A stretch of 64,000 nt of DNA from a virus: positions 1-64,000 of IMG/VR virus record IMGVR_UViG_3300034071_000338, one strand, 5' to 3'. Positions 1 through 6,446 of this stretch are shown one piece after another. The translations under genes were made by a program, and so were the position numbers. Below the pieces are notes generated by a model. The model had not been told where the DNA came from. It ran no database searches and worked only from the letters and a program-made list of their open reading frames with translations. Within the stretch, counting starts at the first letter, position 1; every line of letters begins with the position of its first letter.

Positions 1-66
1 GTGTATCCAATCGATATGAGAATCGAGGACGGAATCAGAATCTATCACGTAAAAAAATCCAAGTAA
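1..66 (+). CDS. 3' end of an unidentified early protein (partial)
   Basis: The window opens inside a reading frame that runs from base 1 and stops with TAA at 64-66, leaving 21 residues (VYPIDMRIEDGIRIYHVKKS...). One base separates the stop from the next ATG, as expected inside a tightly packed early operon. Nothing about function can be said from this tail. Confidence 0.55.
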   Translation: MYPIDMRIEDGIRIYHVKKSK

Positions 67-67
67 G

Positions 68-349
68 ATGAATCACAATCAAGACTTATGGAGATGCCAC
101 GAGTGTGGCAATGACTATGGCAGACACGACCTTTGGTTCGATGGCGTGTGTGAACCTTGTAATGAGAGAAGCAAACCAAGATGTAGGGGTTGCGATAGTA
201 AGGAGAATGTTCAGGAGCAATGCGATGCCTATGGATATTCTACGGGATATTGGTGTGACGAGTGTTACGATAGTAACAAGTACCCATATCGTAAAGATAA
301 GTACTTCGACCCATCGTTAGCAAATGAAAGATTGGAGGATGATTATTAA
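68..349 (+). CDS. Small cysteine-rich zinc-ribbon protein
   Basis: This 93-residue protein carries four CxxC pairs: CHEC near residue 10, CEPC near 28, CRGC near 39 and CDEC near 63, plus a lone Cys. That pattern fits one or two structural zinc sites. It starts one base after the previous stop. No family is recognised. A nucleic-acid or protein-binding role is an inference from the zinc knuckles only. The acidic C-terminus (LEDDY) is the only other feature. Confidence 0.75.
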   Translation: MNHNQDLWRCHECGNDYGRHDLWFDGVCEPCNERSKPRCRGCDSKENVQEQCDAYGYSTGYWCDECYDSNKYPYRKDKYFDPSLANERLEDDY

Positions 350-366
350 TTCTAAATCAAATCAAT

Positions 367-528
367 ATGGAAAGTCAACACTATTTTCAAATCTTCTATG
401 CAAATGTATTGGTCTTGTCGGTTGTTGCATACTCAAAGTATGAGGCGATTGACAAGGCGTGTCAAAAGTTAGGGGGTGAGTCCCCTAACTACGATAGAAG
501 AAAGTTCAGAGCCAAGAAGGTTTACTAA
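367..528 (+). CDS. Small hypothetical protein (53 aa)
   Basis: ATG at 367 is preceded by the AAATCAAATCAAT leader seen at many starts here, and the frame stops at 526-528. The product begins MESQHYFQIFYANV and ends in a basic RRKFRAKKVY tail. The coding DNA contains a strong hairpin (GTTAGGGG-GTGAGT-CCCCTAAC, about 468-489). Function unknown. Confidence 0.6.
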   Translation: MESQHYFQIFYANVLVLSVVAYSKYEAIDKACQKLGGESPNYDRRKFRAKKVY

Positions 529-536
529 AAATAAAT

Positions 537-567
537 TTGGTAATGTCTAATTTATGTCGTATCTTCG
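537..567 (+). promoter_or_regulatory. Probable Bacteroidota-type promoter
   Basis: TTG at 537-539, 20 bp, then TATCTTCG at 560-567, one mismatch from TAnnTTTG. It lies 68 bp upstream of the glutamine amidotransferase start, so the transcript would carry the hairpin at 596-611 in its leader. Confidence 0.45.
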
Positions 568-595
568 TTCAAATCAAGTTCATTAATCGGGTTCT

Positions 596-611
596 GTGTC
601 TTCAAAGACAC
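596..611 (+). repeat. 16-bp palindrome GTGTCTTCAAAGACAC, copy 1
   Basis: Exact copy of the dispersed palindrome, 24 bp before the start codon at 635. Flanking GGG and CCC can extend the hairpin. No hammerhead core follows this copy. Confidence 0.9.
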
Positions 612-634
612 TGCCCACAAATCAAATCAAGTCT

Positions 635-1753
635 ATGTGTGTAATTATTATCAAGCAGAAGGGCAAGAAAGTCCCTCAGGAGGTTGCAAAGACCTCCGCA
701 AGAATCAATCCTCACGGGTTGGGTGTAGTGTGGTTGGATACGTTCGAGGTAACGTATCACAAATCAGCAGAGTACAAGGTACTCGATACGGCAAGACCAT
801 TCATTGCTCACTTTAGATATGCGACCATTGGTGCTGTCAACAAAGAGAACACGCATCCATTCAGATGTGGTAGCAACAAGAACGAGTGGTTGATGATGAA
901 CGGGACGATAAGAGAGTTGGGCAACCACAAGAAGAGTGACTCAAAAGTATTGGCCGAGAACTTGGGTGAGATACCACGCCATCAGTGGAAGAAAGAGTTG
1001 GAGCGTTACGAGTGTAGGTTCGTGTCAGTTAACACGCATAGCAGAACGTATCAGATGTACAACAAAGAGTTGTGGGTTCAGAGAGATGGGGTTTGGTACA
1101 GCAAGGACAACGTCCTTGAGGATAACCTGATAGCGGTGTATGGTACGTTGAAGAAGGGGTATAGTAACTACAACCATTACTTGACGAGTTCAAAGTATGT
1201 GGGTAAGGGTAAGACCAAAGACAAGTATCCCTTGGTAGTTAGTGGACTACCTTATTTGATTGAGGAGCGTGGACAAGGGTTCAATGTGGAGGTGGATGTG
1301 TTCAAGGTGAGTGCGTCAGTACTTGCTAACTTGGATAGGTTGGAGGGTCACCCGACTTGGTATAGACGTAAGCAGATTGACATTCAGATGAAAGGCAAGG
1401 TGCTTAAGTGTTGGGTTTATTTCAACCTGAGAGAGAGGGCGAATGGTCAGACATTGCATAGTACGTACACGCAAGTACCGAGCAGACTTAAGTGGTACGA
1501 GGAGGAGGACGAGAAGGAGAGTGCAAAGGAGGTAAGTATCTTTAGTCAGATGGGTTACGAGGAGCCGAAGAGTGCGAGGCTGATAGATATTTTAGAGGAC
1601 GAGTGTGACGATTGCGAGTTCGACATAACAAATGAGAAGCCCGTATGTGTGAATTGCTTTCACGATTTGGAGCACGATATGTTTGCGAACTACCATTGTA
1701 GCAGTTGCGATGAGTGGTTCACCGAGTCTGATGTGATTATGTTCAGGAACTAA
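635..1753 (+). CDS. Class II glutamine amidotransferase - gamma-glutamylcyclotransferase fusion with zinc-ribbon tail
   Basis: I start at ATG 635, not the upstream GTG at 596, because this puts Cys at position 2 (MCVIIIK), the nucleophile freed by Met removal in class II (Ntn) amidotransferases, and because the ATCAAATCAA leader lies just before it. Residues 1-150 show FRYATIGAVNKENTHPF (60-76) and a MNGTI motif, matching the HxRxAT, HPF and NG signatures. Residues about 167-270 read VYGTLKKG ... LDRLEGHPTWYRR, the AIG2/gamma-glutamylcyclotransferase fold. The last 50 residues hold CxxC pairs (CDDC, CVNC, CSSC). Expected roles are releasing ammonia from glutamine and cleaving gamma-glutamyl bonds. 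An amidoligase is encoded at 61470-62339, and such enzymes recur as partners. A hammerhead ribozyme follows the stop by 35 bases. Confidence 0.82.
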   Translation: MCVIIIKQKGKKVPQEVAKTSARINPHGLGVVWLDTFEVTYHKSAEYKVLDTARPFIAHFRYATIGAVNKENTHPFRCGSNKNEWLMMNGTIRELGNHKKSDSKVLAENLGEIPRHQWKKELERYECRFVSVNTHSRTYQMYNKELWVQRDGVWYSKDNVLEDNLIAVYGTLKKGYSNYNHYLTSSKYVGKGKTKDKYPLVVSGLPYLIEERGQGFNVEVDVFKVSASVLANLDRLEGHPTWYRRKQIDIQMKGKVLKCWVYFNLRERANGQTLHSTYTQVPSRLKWYEEEDEKESAKEVSIFSQMGYEEPKSARLIDILEDECDDCEFDITNEKPVCVNCFHDLEHDMFANYHCSSCDEWFTESDVIMFRN

Positions 1754-1762
1754 CCTGACTCA

Positions 1763-1788
1763 GGGTGGTGTCTTCAAAGACACTACCC
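1763..1788 (+). repeat. Perfect hairpin on palindrome copy 2, abutting ribozyme 1
   Basis: GGGTG + GTGTCTTCAAAGACAC (1768-1783) + TACCC gives a 10-bp stem with one G-U pair. Its 3' edge touches the first base of ribozyme stem III at 1789. It would form the 3' end structure of the upstream message after self-cleavage. Confidence 0.85.
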
Positions 1789-1839
1789 TCCGTAGTAGAG
1801 TGAGTACTCTACCTGATGAGCTCAAAAGAGCGAAACGGA
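1789..1839 (+). ncRNA. Type III hammerhead ribozyme, HHR1
   Basis: All elements are present in order. Stem III is UCCGU (1789-1793) with ACGGA (1835-1839). The cleavage base is A1794, in a GUA triplet. Stem I is GUAGAG/CUCUAC (1795-1800, 1807-1812) with loop UGAGUA. The core is CUGAUGA (1813-1819). Stem II is GCUC/GAGC with loop AAAA, followed by GAAA (1832-1835). Cleavage is predicted between 1794 and 1795. It sits 35 nt after the amidotransferase stop and 52 nt before the next ATG, with no promoter visible between, so it probably acts inside a polycistronic RNA. Confidence 0.9.
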
Positions 1840-1840
1840 A

Positions 1841-1862
1841 ACACGTGCACTTGTGCACGTGT
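1841..1862 (+). repeat. Perfect 10-bp hairpin downstream of ribozyme 1
   Basis: ACACGTGCAC, TT, GTGCACGTGT: a fully self-complementary hairpin directly after the ribozyme in the leader of the gene at 1892. After cleavage it would stay on the downstream RNA. No U-tract follows, so a terminator is unlikely. Confidence 0.8.
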
Positions 1863-1891
1863 CCCCTCAGTAACCGATAAATATAATCAAG

Positions 1892-2218
1892 ATGAAACCT
1901 GAATTAAAATTTGACCACGATGCAATCACAGTAGTTGATGCGTTGGGTATGAAAGAAACGGCAGAACAAATGTCTGACAAAATCACCGAGGTGGTGAAGG
2001 GTTGGATGTTAGATGACAACGAGGGGAAGCAAAGTAAGTTAGCTGAAGCTATTCACAAGAACTTATACTATGAAGTAATATTGTTCTTGGCTACAAAAGA
2101 AGTTAATCGAACATTAAAAGAAACCTTATCAGAAACAGATGCGTTAAGGGATTTGGTTAAAGCAATGGATGAGTTGGTTGAAAGAATAGAAGTTGAAAAG
2201 AAAGCAAAACTTAATTAA
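1892..2218 (+). CDS. Hypothetical early protein (108 aa)
   Basis: ATG follows an ATAATCAAG leader. The protein is charged and mostly helical, with no motif I recognise. It ends in a long Leu/Lys/Glu helix (residues 75-108) that could be a coiled coil. It is the first gene downstream of hammerhead HHR1, so its message would start with the ribozyme's 5'-hydroxyl end. Confidence 0.7.
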   Translation: MKPELKFDHDAITVVDALGMKETAEQMSDKITEVVKGWMLDDNEGKQSKLAEAIHKNLYYEVILFLATKEVNRTLKETLSETDALRDLVKAMDELVERIEVEKKAKLN

Positions 2219-2235
2219 ATTTATAAAAAAATTAT

Positions 2236-2361
2236 ATGACAAAGATTCTATTTGGTGAGTTGCTATTCGTATTATTTTATACGGTGACATTTATATGTTG
2301 GGTATTCATTTTTGCCTATGGCATTATCAGATTGAATGAAAAGAAAAACAAGAAGCTATGA
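2236..2361 (+). CDS. Small membrane protein (41 aa)
   Basis: The frame begins MTKILFGELLFVLFYTVTFICW and has one long hydrophobic stretch (about residues 4-31) followed by a basic tail (RLNEKKNKKL). This fits a single-span inner-membrane peptide. It overlaps the next small frame by ATGA at 2358-2361, typical of coupled phage genes. Confidence 0.55.
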   Translation: MTKILFGELLFVLFYTVTFICWVFIFAYGIIRLNEKKNKKL

Positions 2362-2516
2362 ATAAATCATATCAAATCGTTCTCGGGGTTGTGCATTTTT
2401 GTTGGCAAGGCTTATGGTTCTTTTTAATATCAGTCCCATTGGCTATCACAATTTATATTTTTTTACAATCAATAATCTTAATCAAATCAGTATGTCAAAA
2501 AATTATTACCAAATGA
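2358..2516 (+). CDS. Small membrane protein (52 aa)
   Basis: Starts at the ATGA overlap with the preceding gene and reads MNKSYQIVLGVVHFCWQGLWFF. It is strongly hydrophobic through residue 42 and ends with a basic tail. It overlaps the start of the next gene (2492) by 25 bases. The pairing of two tiny membrane proteins suggests a shared role, but nothing identifies it. Confidence 0.45.
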   Translation: MNKSYQIVLGVVHFCWQGLWFFLISVPLAITIYIFLQSIILIKSVCQKIITK

Positions 2517-2806
2517 GCGAAAGTGCGTCAGCACAAATTGAGATTGACTACCTTAGAAGTGAGGTAGCAAAGTTAAAGGAGCAATTAAAAGATGATAAGG
2601 TGGCAAGAGAGTTGCTCAGGAAGAAAGGGTTCTTTGTCGACAATCTTTGGAGCGTTGACGATGTTACGTCTAATTATATTTGCTCACAGGAACAGGCGCA
2701 CAGGGTGCTTGAGTTGGCGTTAAAGAACGAGGCTACTATGGAGCAAGTATGGTGGGCAATTGACGATGCGGCTGAATTATTAGAAATCAAATCAAATCAA
2801 AACTAA
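2492..2806 (+). CDS. Hypothetical early protein (104 aa), coiled-coil N-terminus
   Basis: I choose ATG 2492, which follows TTAATCAAATCAGT, rather than the longer non-ATG start at 2399. Residues 15-45 (IEIDYLRSEVAKLKEQLKDD) form a probable coiled coil. The rest is acidic and helical. It ends in the repeated KSNQN coded by the AAATCAAATCAAA leader of the next gene, so that leader is translated here. Confidence 0.65.
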   Translation: MSKNYYQMSESASAQIEIDYLRSEVAKLKEQLKDDKVARELLRKKGFFVDNLWSVDDVTSNYICSQEQAHRVLELALKNEATMEQVWWAIDDAAELLEIKSNQN

Positions 2807-2807
2807 T

Positions 2808-3029
2808 ATGGAAAATGTAATCAATGCTACGCCAAAGGCTACGTTCTACCTGAACGAATTGGCATCGGAACTAACGGCACTTATCATCGACAAGAAGTAT
2901 GAGAATACGGGAGTCGTAACAATGAGAGCAAAGAATAACATTATGACTTATGTTGGACATATTCAATACGAGTATGACACAATCTATGATGAGGTATTTG
3001 AATATTTAACACGCAATCAAATCAAATAA
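2808..3029 (+). CDS. Hypothetical early protein (73 aa)
   Basis: Starts just after the AATCAAATCAAAACTAAT leader. The product is compact and mixed alpha/beta without recognisable motifs. Its last codons (RNQIK) again come from the AATCAAATCAAA leader of the following gene at 3031. Early-operon member of unknown function. Confidence 0.65.
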   Translation: MENVINATPKATFYLNELASELTALIIDKKYENTGVVTMRAKNNIMTYVGHIQYEYDTIYDEVFEYLTRNQIK

Positions 3030-3030
3030 T

Positions 3031-3426
3031 ATGGAAATCAAAATCATTCAAGGAGTAAAGCGAGAAGTCTTAGAAGATGTTTTCGTAACGGCAATTGAAG
3101 GTGGTAGTAACTATTGGTACTTTCTAAGCGACCACGCCATTGGCAAAATCAGAAGAGCAGTACCTAAAGAGGAAGACCCGTACTTGAGTACGGCAATACT
3201 CAAAGCAATCTTAGACCACGATGTTAAGGTTGAGATAAACGATGCGGATGATGAGGATGAAGTAATTGGAGTTATTACACGTGGCACTATGCAGTCACGT
3301 TTGCAGTTGCTTGCTGAGAGCGAACTTAAATGGGCATTAGATGCGCATATCAAAGAGCAAGGTGACGCTGACTCTGCAGATATAGTATTCCAATACATAA
3401 CAATGGGGGAGGTAATTTATGGATAA
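3031..3426 (+). CDS. Hypothetical early protein (131 aa)
   Basis: ATG follows CAAATCAAATAAT. The protein is acidic, with a DADDEDE stretch near residue 73, and shows no motif I know. It overlaps the next gene by 8 bases, arguing for translational coupling. Function unknown. Confidence 0.65.
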   Translation: MEIKIIQGVKREVLEDVFVTAIEGGSNYWYFLSDHAIGKIRRAVPKEEDPYLSTAILKAILDHDVKVEINDADDEDEVIGVITRGTMQSRLQLLAESELKWALDAHIKEQGDADSADIVFQYITMGEVIYG

Positions 3427-3616
3427 GCAAGAAACATTAATAGACAGACTGAGGATGTTGCAAGAGCAAGCGTCCTCACTTATTCAGGAGTTGGAAGCCA
3501 ATCCTAACTTTCCTGATGGGCATATCATTACAAAAGAGTCTTGGGACAACGCAGACAAAATCATCCACGATGGGTTTGTCTATGTGAAGTACACTGACCT
3601 ATTGTTTTATAAATAA
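3419..3616 (+). CDS. Small hypothetical protein (65 aa)
   Basis: A 65-residue acidic protein with a Leu/Gln-rich N-terminal helix (LIDRLRMLQEQASSLIQELE). It overlaps the gene before by 8 bases and ends just before a strong promoter, so it is probably the last gene of its transcription unit. Confidence 0.6.
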   Translation: MDKQETLIDRLRMLQEQASSLIQELEANPNFPDGHIITKESWDNADKIIHDGFVYVKYTDLLFYK

Positions 3617-3631
3617 ATTGTACTATATTTG
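3602..3631 (+). promoter_or_regulatory. Bacteroidota-type promoter for the 3686 gene
   Basis: TTG at 3602-3604, 19 bp spacer, TATATTTG at 3624-3631: an exact fit to TTG-N19-TAnnTTTG. Transcription should begin near 3638, leaving a 48-nt leader containing the hairpin at 3654-3670. Confidence 0.75.
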
Positions 3632-3653
3632 TACAAGAATTAATCAAATTAAC

Positions 3654-3670
3654 GGGAGCCTTGTGCTCCC
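3654..3670 (+). repeat. Leader hairpin GGGAGC-CTTGT-GCTCCC
   Basis: Six G-C rich base pairs around a 5-nt loop inside the 5' leader of the gene at 3686, followed by AATCTAATCAA and the ATG. It may stabilise the message or space the start site. No catalytic core and no U-tract. Confidence 0.6.
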
Positions 3671-3685
3671 ATAAAATCTAATCAA

Positions 3686-3931
3686 ATGGAAAAGAAATTA
3701 AAAGGGTTGGAAGAATTTTGTGATAGAGGAAGGTTCACAAGCAGAGAAGCGTATCTTGATAAGAATCCTGATGCAGTCCTCCACAATCAATGCACGGACG
3801 TTGTTCAGTACGTTGATGGACATATCATTCAGGTATTGCAGTCAGGTTTATTTATGGTAGACGAGCAGTTCAGTAGCCGTTCGCTTGATGAGGCGGAGGT
3901 GTATTTATACAGAAAAAATATTAGCAAATAA
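3686..3931 (+). CDS. Hypothetical early protein (81 aa)
   Basis: It has its own promoter and a hairpin-bearing leader ending TCTAATCAA before ATG. The protein is alpha/beta with no motif I recognise. Having a dedicated promoter on both sides suggests its level matters independently. Function unknown. Confidence 0.65.
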   Translation: MEKKLKGLEEFCDRGRFTSREAYLDKNPDAVLHNQCTDVVQYVDGHIIQVLQSGLFMVDEQFSSRSLDEAEVYLYRKNISK

Positions 3932-3964
3932 TTGAACTATGTATGAACATATTCACTATATTTG
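3932..3964 (+). promoter_or_regulatory. Probable promoter for the DnaA-like gene
   Basis: TATATTTG at 3957-3964 with TTG at 3932-3934. The 22-bp spacer is slightly longer than usual. It lies 20 bp before the ATG at 3985. Confidence 0.6.
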
Positions 3965-3984
3965 TTCTCAAATTAAATTAAGTT

Positions 3985-4287
3985 ATGAAGCACGATGTAT
4001 TCAATCAATATGTAGAAAGGGTTGCCGACCTATTTGGTGTGGCAAAGGAAGATATATTCTCTAAGTCAAAGAAGAGAGAGTATGTAGATGCAAGGCACTT
4101 GGTTTACTATCTATGTGCTAAGAGACCAATGCAGATAACGTACATTCAAAAGTATATGAATGATGCGGGGTATAAAATCAAGCACTCCTCTATCATCCAC
4201 GGCATCAGCTCAGTTGAGCAGAAGATAGCAGAAGACAAGGACTATGTGTCTATTGTCAAGGATGTAGAGAGAGCAGTTTTCATTTAG
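3985..4287 (+). CDS. Stand-alone DnaA domain IV-like DNA-binding protein (1)
   Basis: Residues about 26-85 (DIFSKSKKREYVDARHLVYYL ... KHSSIIHGISSVEQKI) match the C-terminal DNA-binding domain of the initiator DnaA: the basic loop, the R-x-Y-V-x-A-R-x-L helix, and the H-S-S-I-I-H signature equivalent to DHSTVxHA. No AAA+ ATPase part is present; at 100 residues the protein is domain IV plus a short tail. It may bind DnaA-box-like sites in the phage or host origin. A second such gene lies at 13743-14255. Confidence 0.75.
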   Translation: MKHDVFNQYVERVADLFGVAKEDIFSKSKKREYVDARHLVYYLCAKRPMQITYIQKYMNDAGYKIKHSSIIHGISSVEQKIAEDKDYVSIVKDVERAVFI

Positions 4288-4318
4288 TGTAATCAATCAA
4301 TAATCAAATCAAATCAAA

Positions 4319-4963
4319 ATGGAAAAGAACAAATCAGTCTTTGAAAGACTATCGTCTATCAACGTCAATGAGCACGTTGAGAAGAAAAGCAATCTAACTT
4401 ATTTATCTTGGGCTTGGGCTTGGACGGCTACAAAAACAGAATGCCCTGATGCCACTTATAAAATCGGACAGACCGAGTATGACGAGGCGCTTGGGTTTAT
4501 GTGTCATACGTCAGTTACAATCGAAGACGAGACGCTTGAGATGTGGTTGCCGGTAATGGATGGTGCGAATAAGTCAATGAAGAAGACGGCTTATAGTTAT
4601 AGCTCACGCTATGGCGACAAGACAGTCGAGGCAGCTACAACTTTCGACATTAACAAAACTATTATGCGTTGCTTAGTTAAGAACTTAGCGATGTTTGGGT
4701 TAGGGATTTATATCTATGCCGGTGAGGATTTACCTGAGGGAGACTCTGCGTCTACAAAGGTTGAGGCTCCTAAGAAGACAGCTCCGGCAGTAAGCGATGG
4801 CTTGGTCGACTTAAAGAAAGGTACTGACAATTGGGATGCGGTTGTGAAATACGTAACCACTAACAAAGCATTAGGTATCGAGAAGATTGGTGCTCAGTTG
4901 GTACGTAAGTACAAAGTTAGTCCGGCATTGAAAAAAGAAATCGCTAACCTTATAAACGCATAA
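4319..4963 (+). CDS. Single-strand annealing protein, DUF1071/Sak3-like
   Basis: The N-terminal half reads INVNEHVEKKSNLTYLSWAWAW (residues 14-35), followed by a conserved alpha/beta region with TVEAATTFDINKTIMRCLVKNLAMFGLGIYIYAGED. This is typical of the DUF1071 recombinase family that anneals single strands in phage recombination. The remainder is a flexible linker and a short basic C-terminal domain. It is followed two bases later by a PD-(D/E)XK exonuclease, the usual partner. ATG is preceded by repeated AATCAAATCAAA. Confidence 0.82.
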   Translation: MEKNKSVFERLSSINVNEHVEKKSNLTYLSWAWAWTATKTECPDATYKIGQTEYDEALGFMCHTSVTIEDETLEMWLPVMDGANKSMKKTAYSYSSRYGDKTVEAATTFDINKTIMRCLVKNLAMFGLGIYIYAGEDLPEGDSASTKVEAPKKTAPAVSDGLVDLKKGTDNWDAVVKYVTTNKALGIEKIGAQLVRKYKVSPALKKEIANLINA

Positions 4964-4965
4964 TA

Positions 4966-5706
4966 ATGGCAGACATAGATGTTATATCAGTACTACGTGA
5001 TGACAACGAGTACTACAATGGTATTGGCAAACAATACCTATCTAATTCAGACATAGGCATATTGCTTAACAATCCTCAAGACTTCGGTAAGACACGTGAA
5101 GATAACAAAGCGTTTATGGATGGCAGATACTTTCACCAATTAATATTGGAGCCTGAGAAGGCGAAGGCTATGCCATTTGTAGATGTTAGCACACGTACTA
5201 CCAAAGAGTACAAAGCATTCTGCGAAGAGAATAACTTACCTTTTTGTATGTTGAAGAAGGAGCAAGACGAGATTCAAAACCTTGTGAACATTATCAACGG
5301 GAACATTGCGTTCTATGATGAGATTTACAAGGCCGGTAATCAGTACGAGACTCCGGCAATTGCTGAGATTCAAGGTATGATGTGGAAAGGAAAGGCTGAT
5401 ATTGTTACTGACAATGCGGTGATTGACCTTAAGACTACAAGTGATATTCATAAGTTCAAGTACAGCGCTAAGTCATATAACTATGATAGTCAGTGCTACA
5501 TTTATCAGGAACTATTTGGCAAGCCATTAGTGTTCTACGTGATTGATAAAGGTACCGGAGTTTTAGGTATCTTTAGACCAACGGAGGACTTTGTAAAAGG
5601 TGGCGAAGCCAAAGTAGGTAAAGCAATTGAGGTGTATAATAAATACTTTAGCGCTAAACCAACAGATGATATAGTGAACTATTACATTGACGAGTACTTG
5701 TTATAA
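4966..5706 (+). CDS. PD-(D/E)XK exonuclease, RecE/DUF3799-like
   Basis: The catalytic core is visible: MWKGKADIV (about residues 138-146), AVIDLKTTSD (149-158, the D-x-K pair) and YDSQCYIYQELFG (172-184), the Gln-Tyr motif of RecB/RecE-type nucleases. Upstream, YLSNSDIGILLNNPQDF and the MDGRYFHQLILEPE helix match the family's N-terminal region. At 246 residues it is the expected length. With the annealing protein just upstream it forms a two-component recombination pair: the exonuclease resects, the partner anneals. Confidence 0.82.
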   Translation: MADIDVISVLRDDNEYYNGIGKQYLSNSDIGILLNNPQDFGKTREDNKAFMDGRYFHQLILEPEKAKAMPFVDVSTRTTKEYKAFCEENNLPFCMLKKEQDEIQNLVNIINGNIAFYDEIYKAGNQYETPAIAEIQGMMWKGKADIVTDNAVIDLKTTSDIHKFKYSAKSYNYDSQCYIYQELFGKPLVFYVIDKGTGVLGIFRPTEDFVKGGEAKVGKAIEVYNKYFSAKPTDDIVNYYIDEYLL

Positions 5707-5728
5707 GATTTGCATTCCCCCAATGCGA

Positions 5729-5744
5729 GTGTCTTCAAAGACAC
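5729..5744 (+). repeat. 16-bp palindrome GTGTCTTCAAAGACAC, copy 3
   Basis: Lies between the exonuclease gene and the tRNA, ending 4 bases before the tRNA 5' end. It could mark a processing or regulatory point in the tRNA precursor. Confidence 0.9.
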
Positions 5745-5748
5745 AGGC

Positions 5749-5829
5749 AGTCAGGAGTCGTTGCGGTAAACGAAAGCTGAGATTAAAGACCTCAGTCTGC
5801 TCTTGTAGGTTCGAGTCCTACCCTGACTA
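5749..5829 (+). tRNA. tRNA with atypical anticodon loop, possibly Leu(UAA)
   Basis: The acceptor AGTCAGG (5749-5755) pairs fully with CCTGACT (5822-5828), with discriminator A5829. D arm: TCGT-TGCGGTAA-ACGA. T arm: GTAGG-TTCGAGT-CCTAC (5805-5821). The anticodon stem CTGAG/CTCAG closes a 9-nt loop, ATTAAAGAC, instead of 7. T33 followed by TAA suggests Leu(UAA), but an expanded loop could also read more than three bases. The variable region is about 9 nt. CCA is not encoded. The long loop makes the identity uncertain although the overall tRNA fold is convincing. Confidence 0.72.
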
Positions 5830-5904
5830 CAACTAACTATTAGCTTAGCCTCAGAGGTTAATGGTTGGTATAAATAGACTGAGGCAACAAATAAATTTAG
5901 AACG

Positions 5905-6219
5905 ATGGCAAACGAAGAAAAAATCTTTGCAGACGGATTCTCATTCAAGAGAAACGAAAAGGCACCTGACTTTGTAGTTGGGAGATTATCAATGAAAGTA
6001 GATGAAGCGGTAGCGTTCATCAGACAGCACGAGAAAGGTGGATGGGTAAACCTAAACATTAAGACTGCACGTAGTGGTAATCATTATGTTGAGTTGGATA
6101 CCTACGAGCCGACTGCTCAGAGTGGTATGAAACCACAATCAGAGACAGTTGCTACTCCGAAACAAAAAGCACCTCAATCTCAGGTAGCTGATGAAGAAGA
6201 AGAGGTACTTCCATTTTAA
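5905..6219 (+). CDS. Small SSB-like protein with acidic SSB-type tail
   Basis: This 104-residue protein has a basic/aromatic beta-rich N-terminal 70 residues, a Gln/Pro/Ser linker, and an acidic tail ending DEEEEVLPF. That mimics the DDDIPF tip through which bacterial SSB recruits partners. It follows the recombination pair and precedes the primase-helicase, so a replication single-strand-binding role fits. No classical OB-fold signature is clear by eye, so this is an inference from tail and context. A strong terminator follows 28 bases after the stop. Confidence 0.6.
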   Translation: MANEEKIFADGFSFKRNEKAPDFVVGRLSMKVDEAVAFIRQHEKGGWVNLNIKTARSGNHYVELDTYEPTAQSGMKPQSETVATPKQKAPQSQVADEEEEVLPF

Positions 6220-6247
6220 AATTGACACCAATTTAGAAACAAGAATT

Positions 6248-6274
6248 GGGGGAGTGAAAACTTCCCCTTTTTTT
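6248..6274 (+). terminator. Rho-independent terminator
   Basis: Stem GGGGGAGT/ACTTCCCC (8 bp, one G-U) with a GNRA-type GAAA loop, followed by seven Ts (6268-6274). It ends the unit containing the annealing protein, exonuclease, tRNA and SSB-like gene. Confidence 0.88.
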
Positions 6275-6286
6275 ACCTCTAATGCG

Positions 6287-6443
6287 TGACGAAAATGTCG
6301 ATGTGTTTTCCCTATATTCTCTATATGTGTTTTTCTATTCTTCTTATTTTTTTAAATTATATTCTGAATAAAAAATTGACATAATCGACATTAATACTAA
6401 TAATCAAATAGTTAGATACTTAAAACCGACATAAAACCGACAT
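6287..6443 (+). promoter_or_regulatory. Iteron-like region upstream of the primase-helicase (possible origin or operator)
   Basis: This AT-rich non-coding DNA contains ATGTCGA (6295-6301), TTGACAT (6376-6382), TCGACAT (6385-6391), and two tandem CCGACAT copies at 6426 and 6437, spaced exactly 11 bp as CCGACATAAAA. The last ends 3 bases before the ATG at 6447. The same layout recurs at 59605-59921, including GACGAAAATGTC and AATACTAATAATCAA-like text. Helical-phase spacing suggests a protein-binding array: either a replication origin or an autoregulatory operator. Confidence 0.65.
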
Positions 6444-6446
6444 ACA

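Noticed and set aside
596-634. GTG start of the amidotransferase frame at 596
   Set aside because: It would begin within the palindrome and bury the catalytic Cys; ATG 635 places Cys at position 2 and follows the usual leader.
2399-2491. 31-codon N-terminal extension of the 2492 gene
   Set aside because: It uses a non-ATG start and overlaps a separate small membrane frame; ATG 2492 with an AATCAAATC leader is the natural start.
6185-6215. CTGATGA followed by GAAGAAGAG, resembling part of a hammerhead
   Set aside because: It is coding sequence for the acidic SSB-like tail; no stem II, GAAA core or stem III can be formed.
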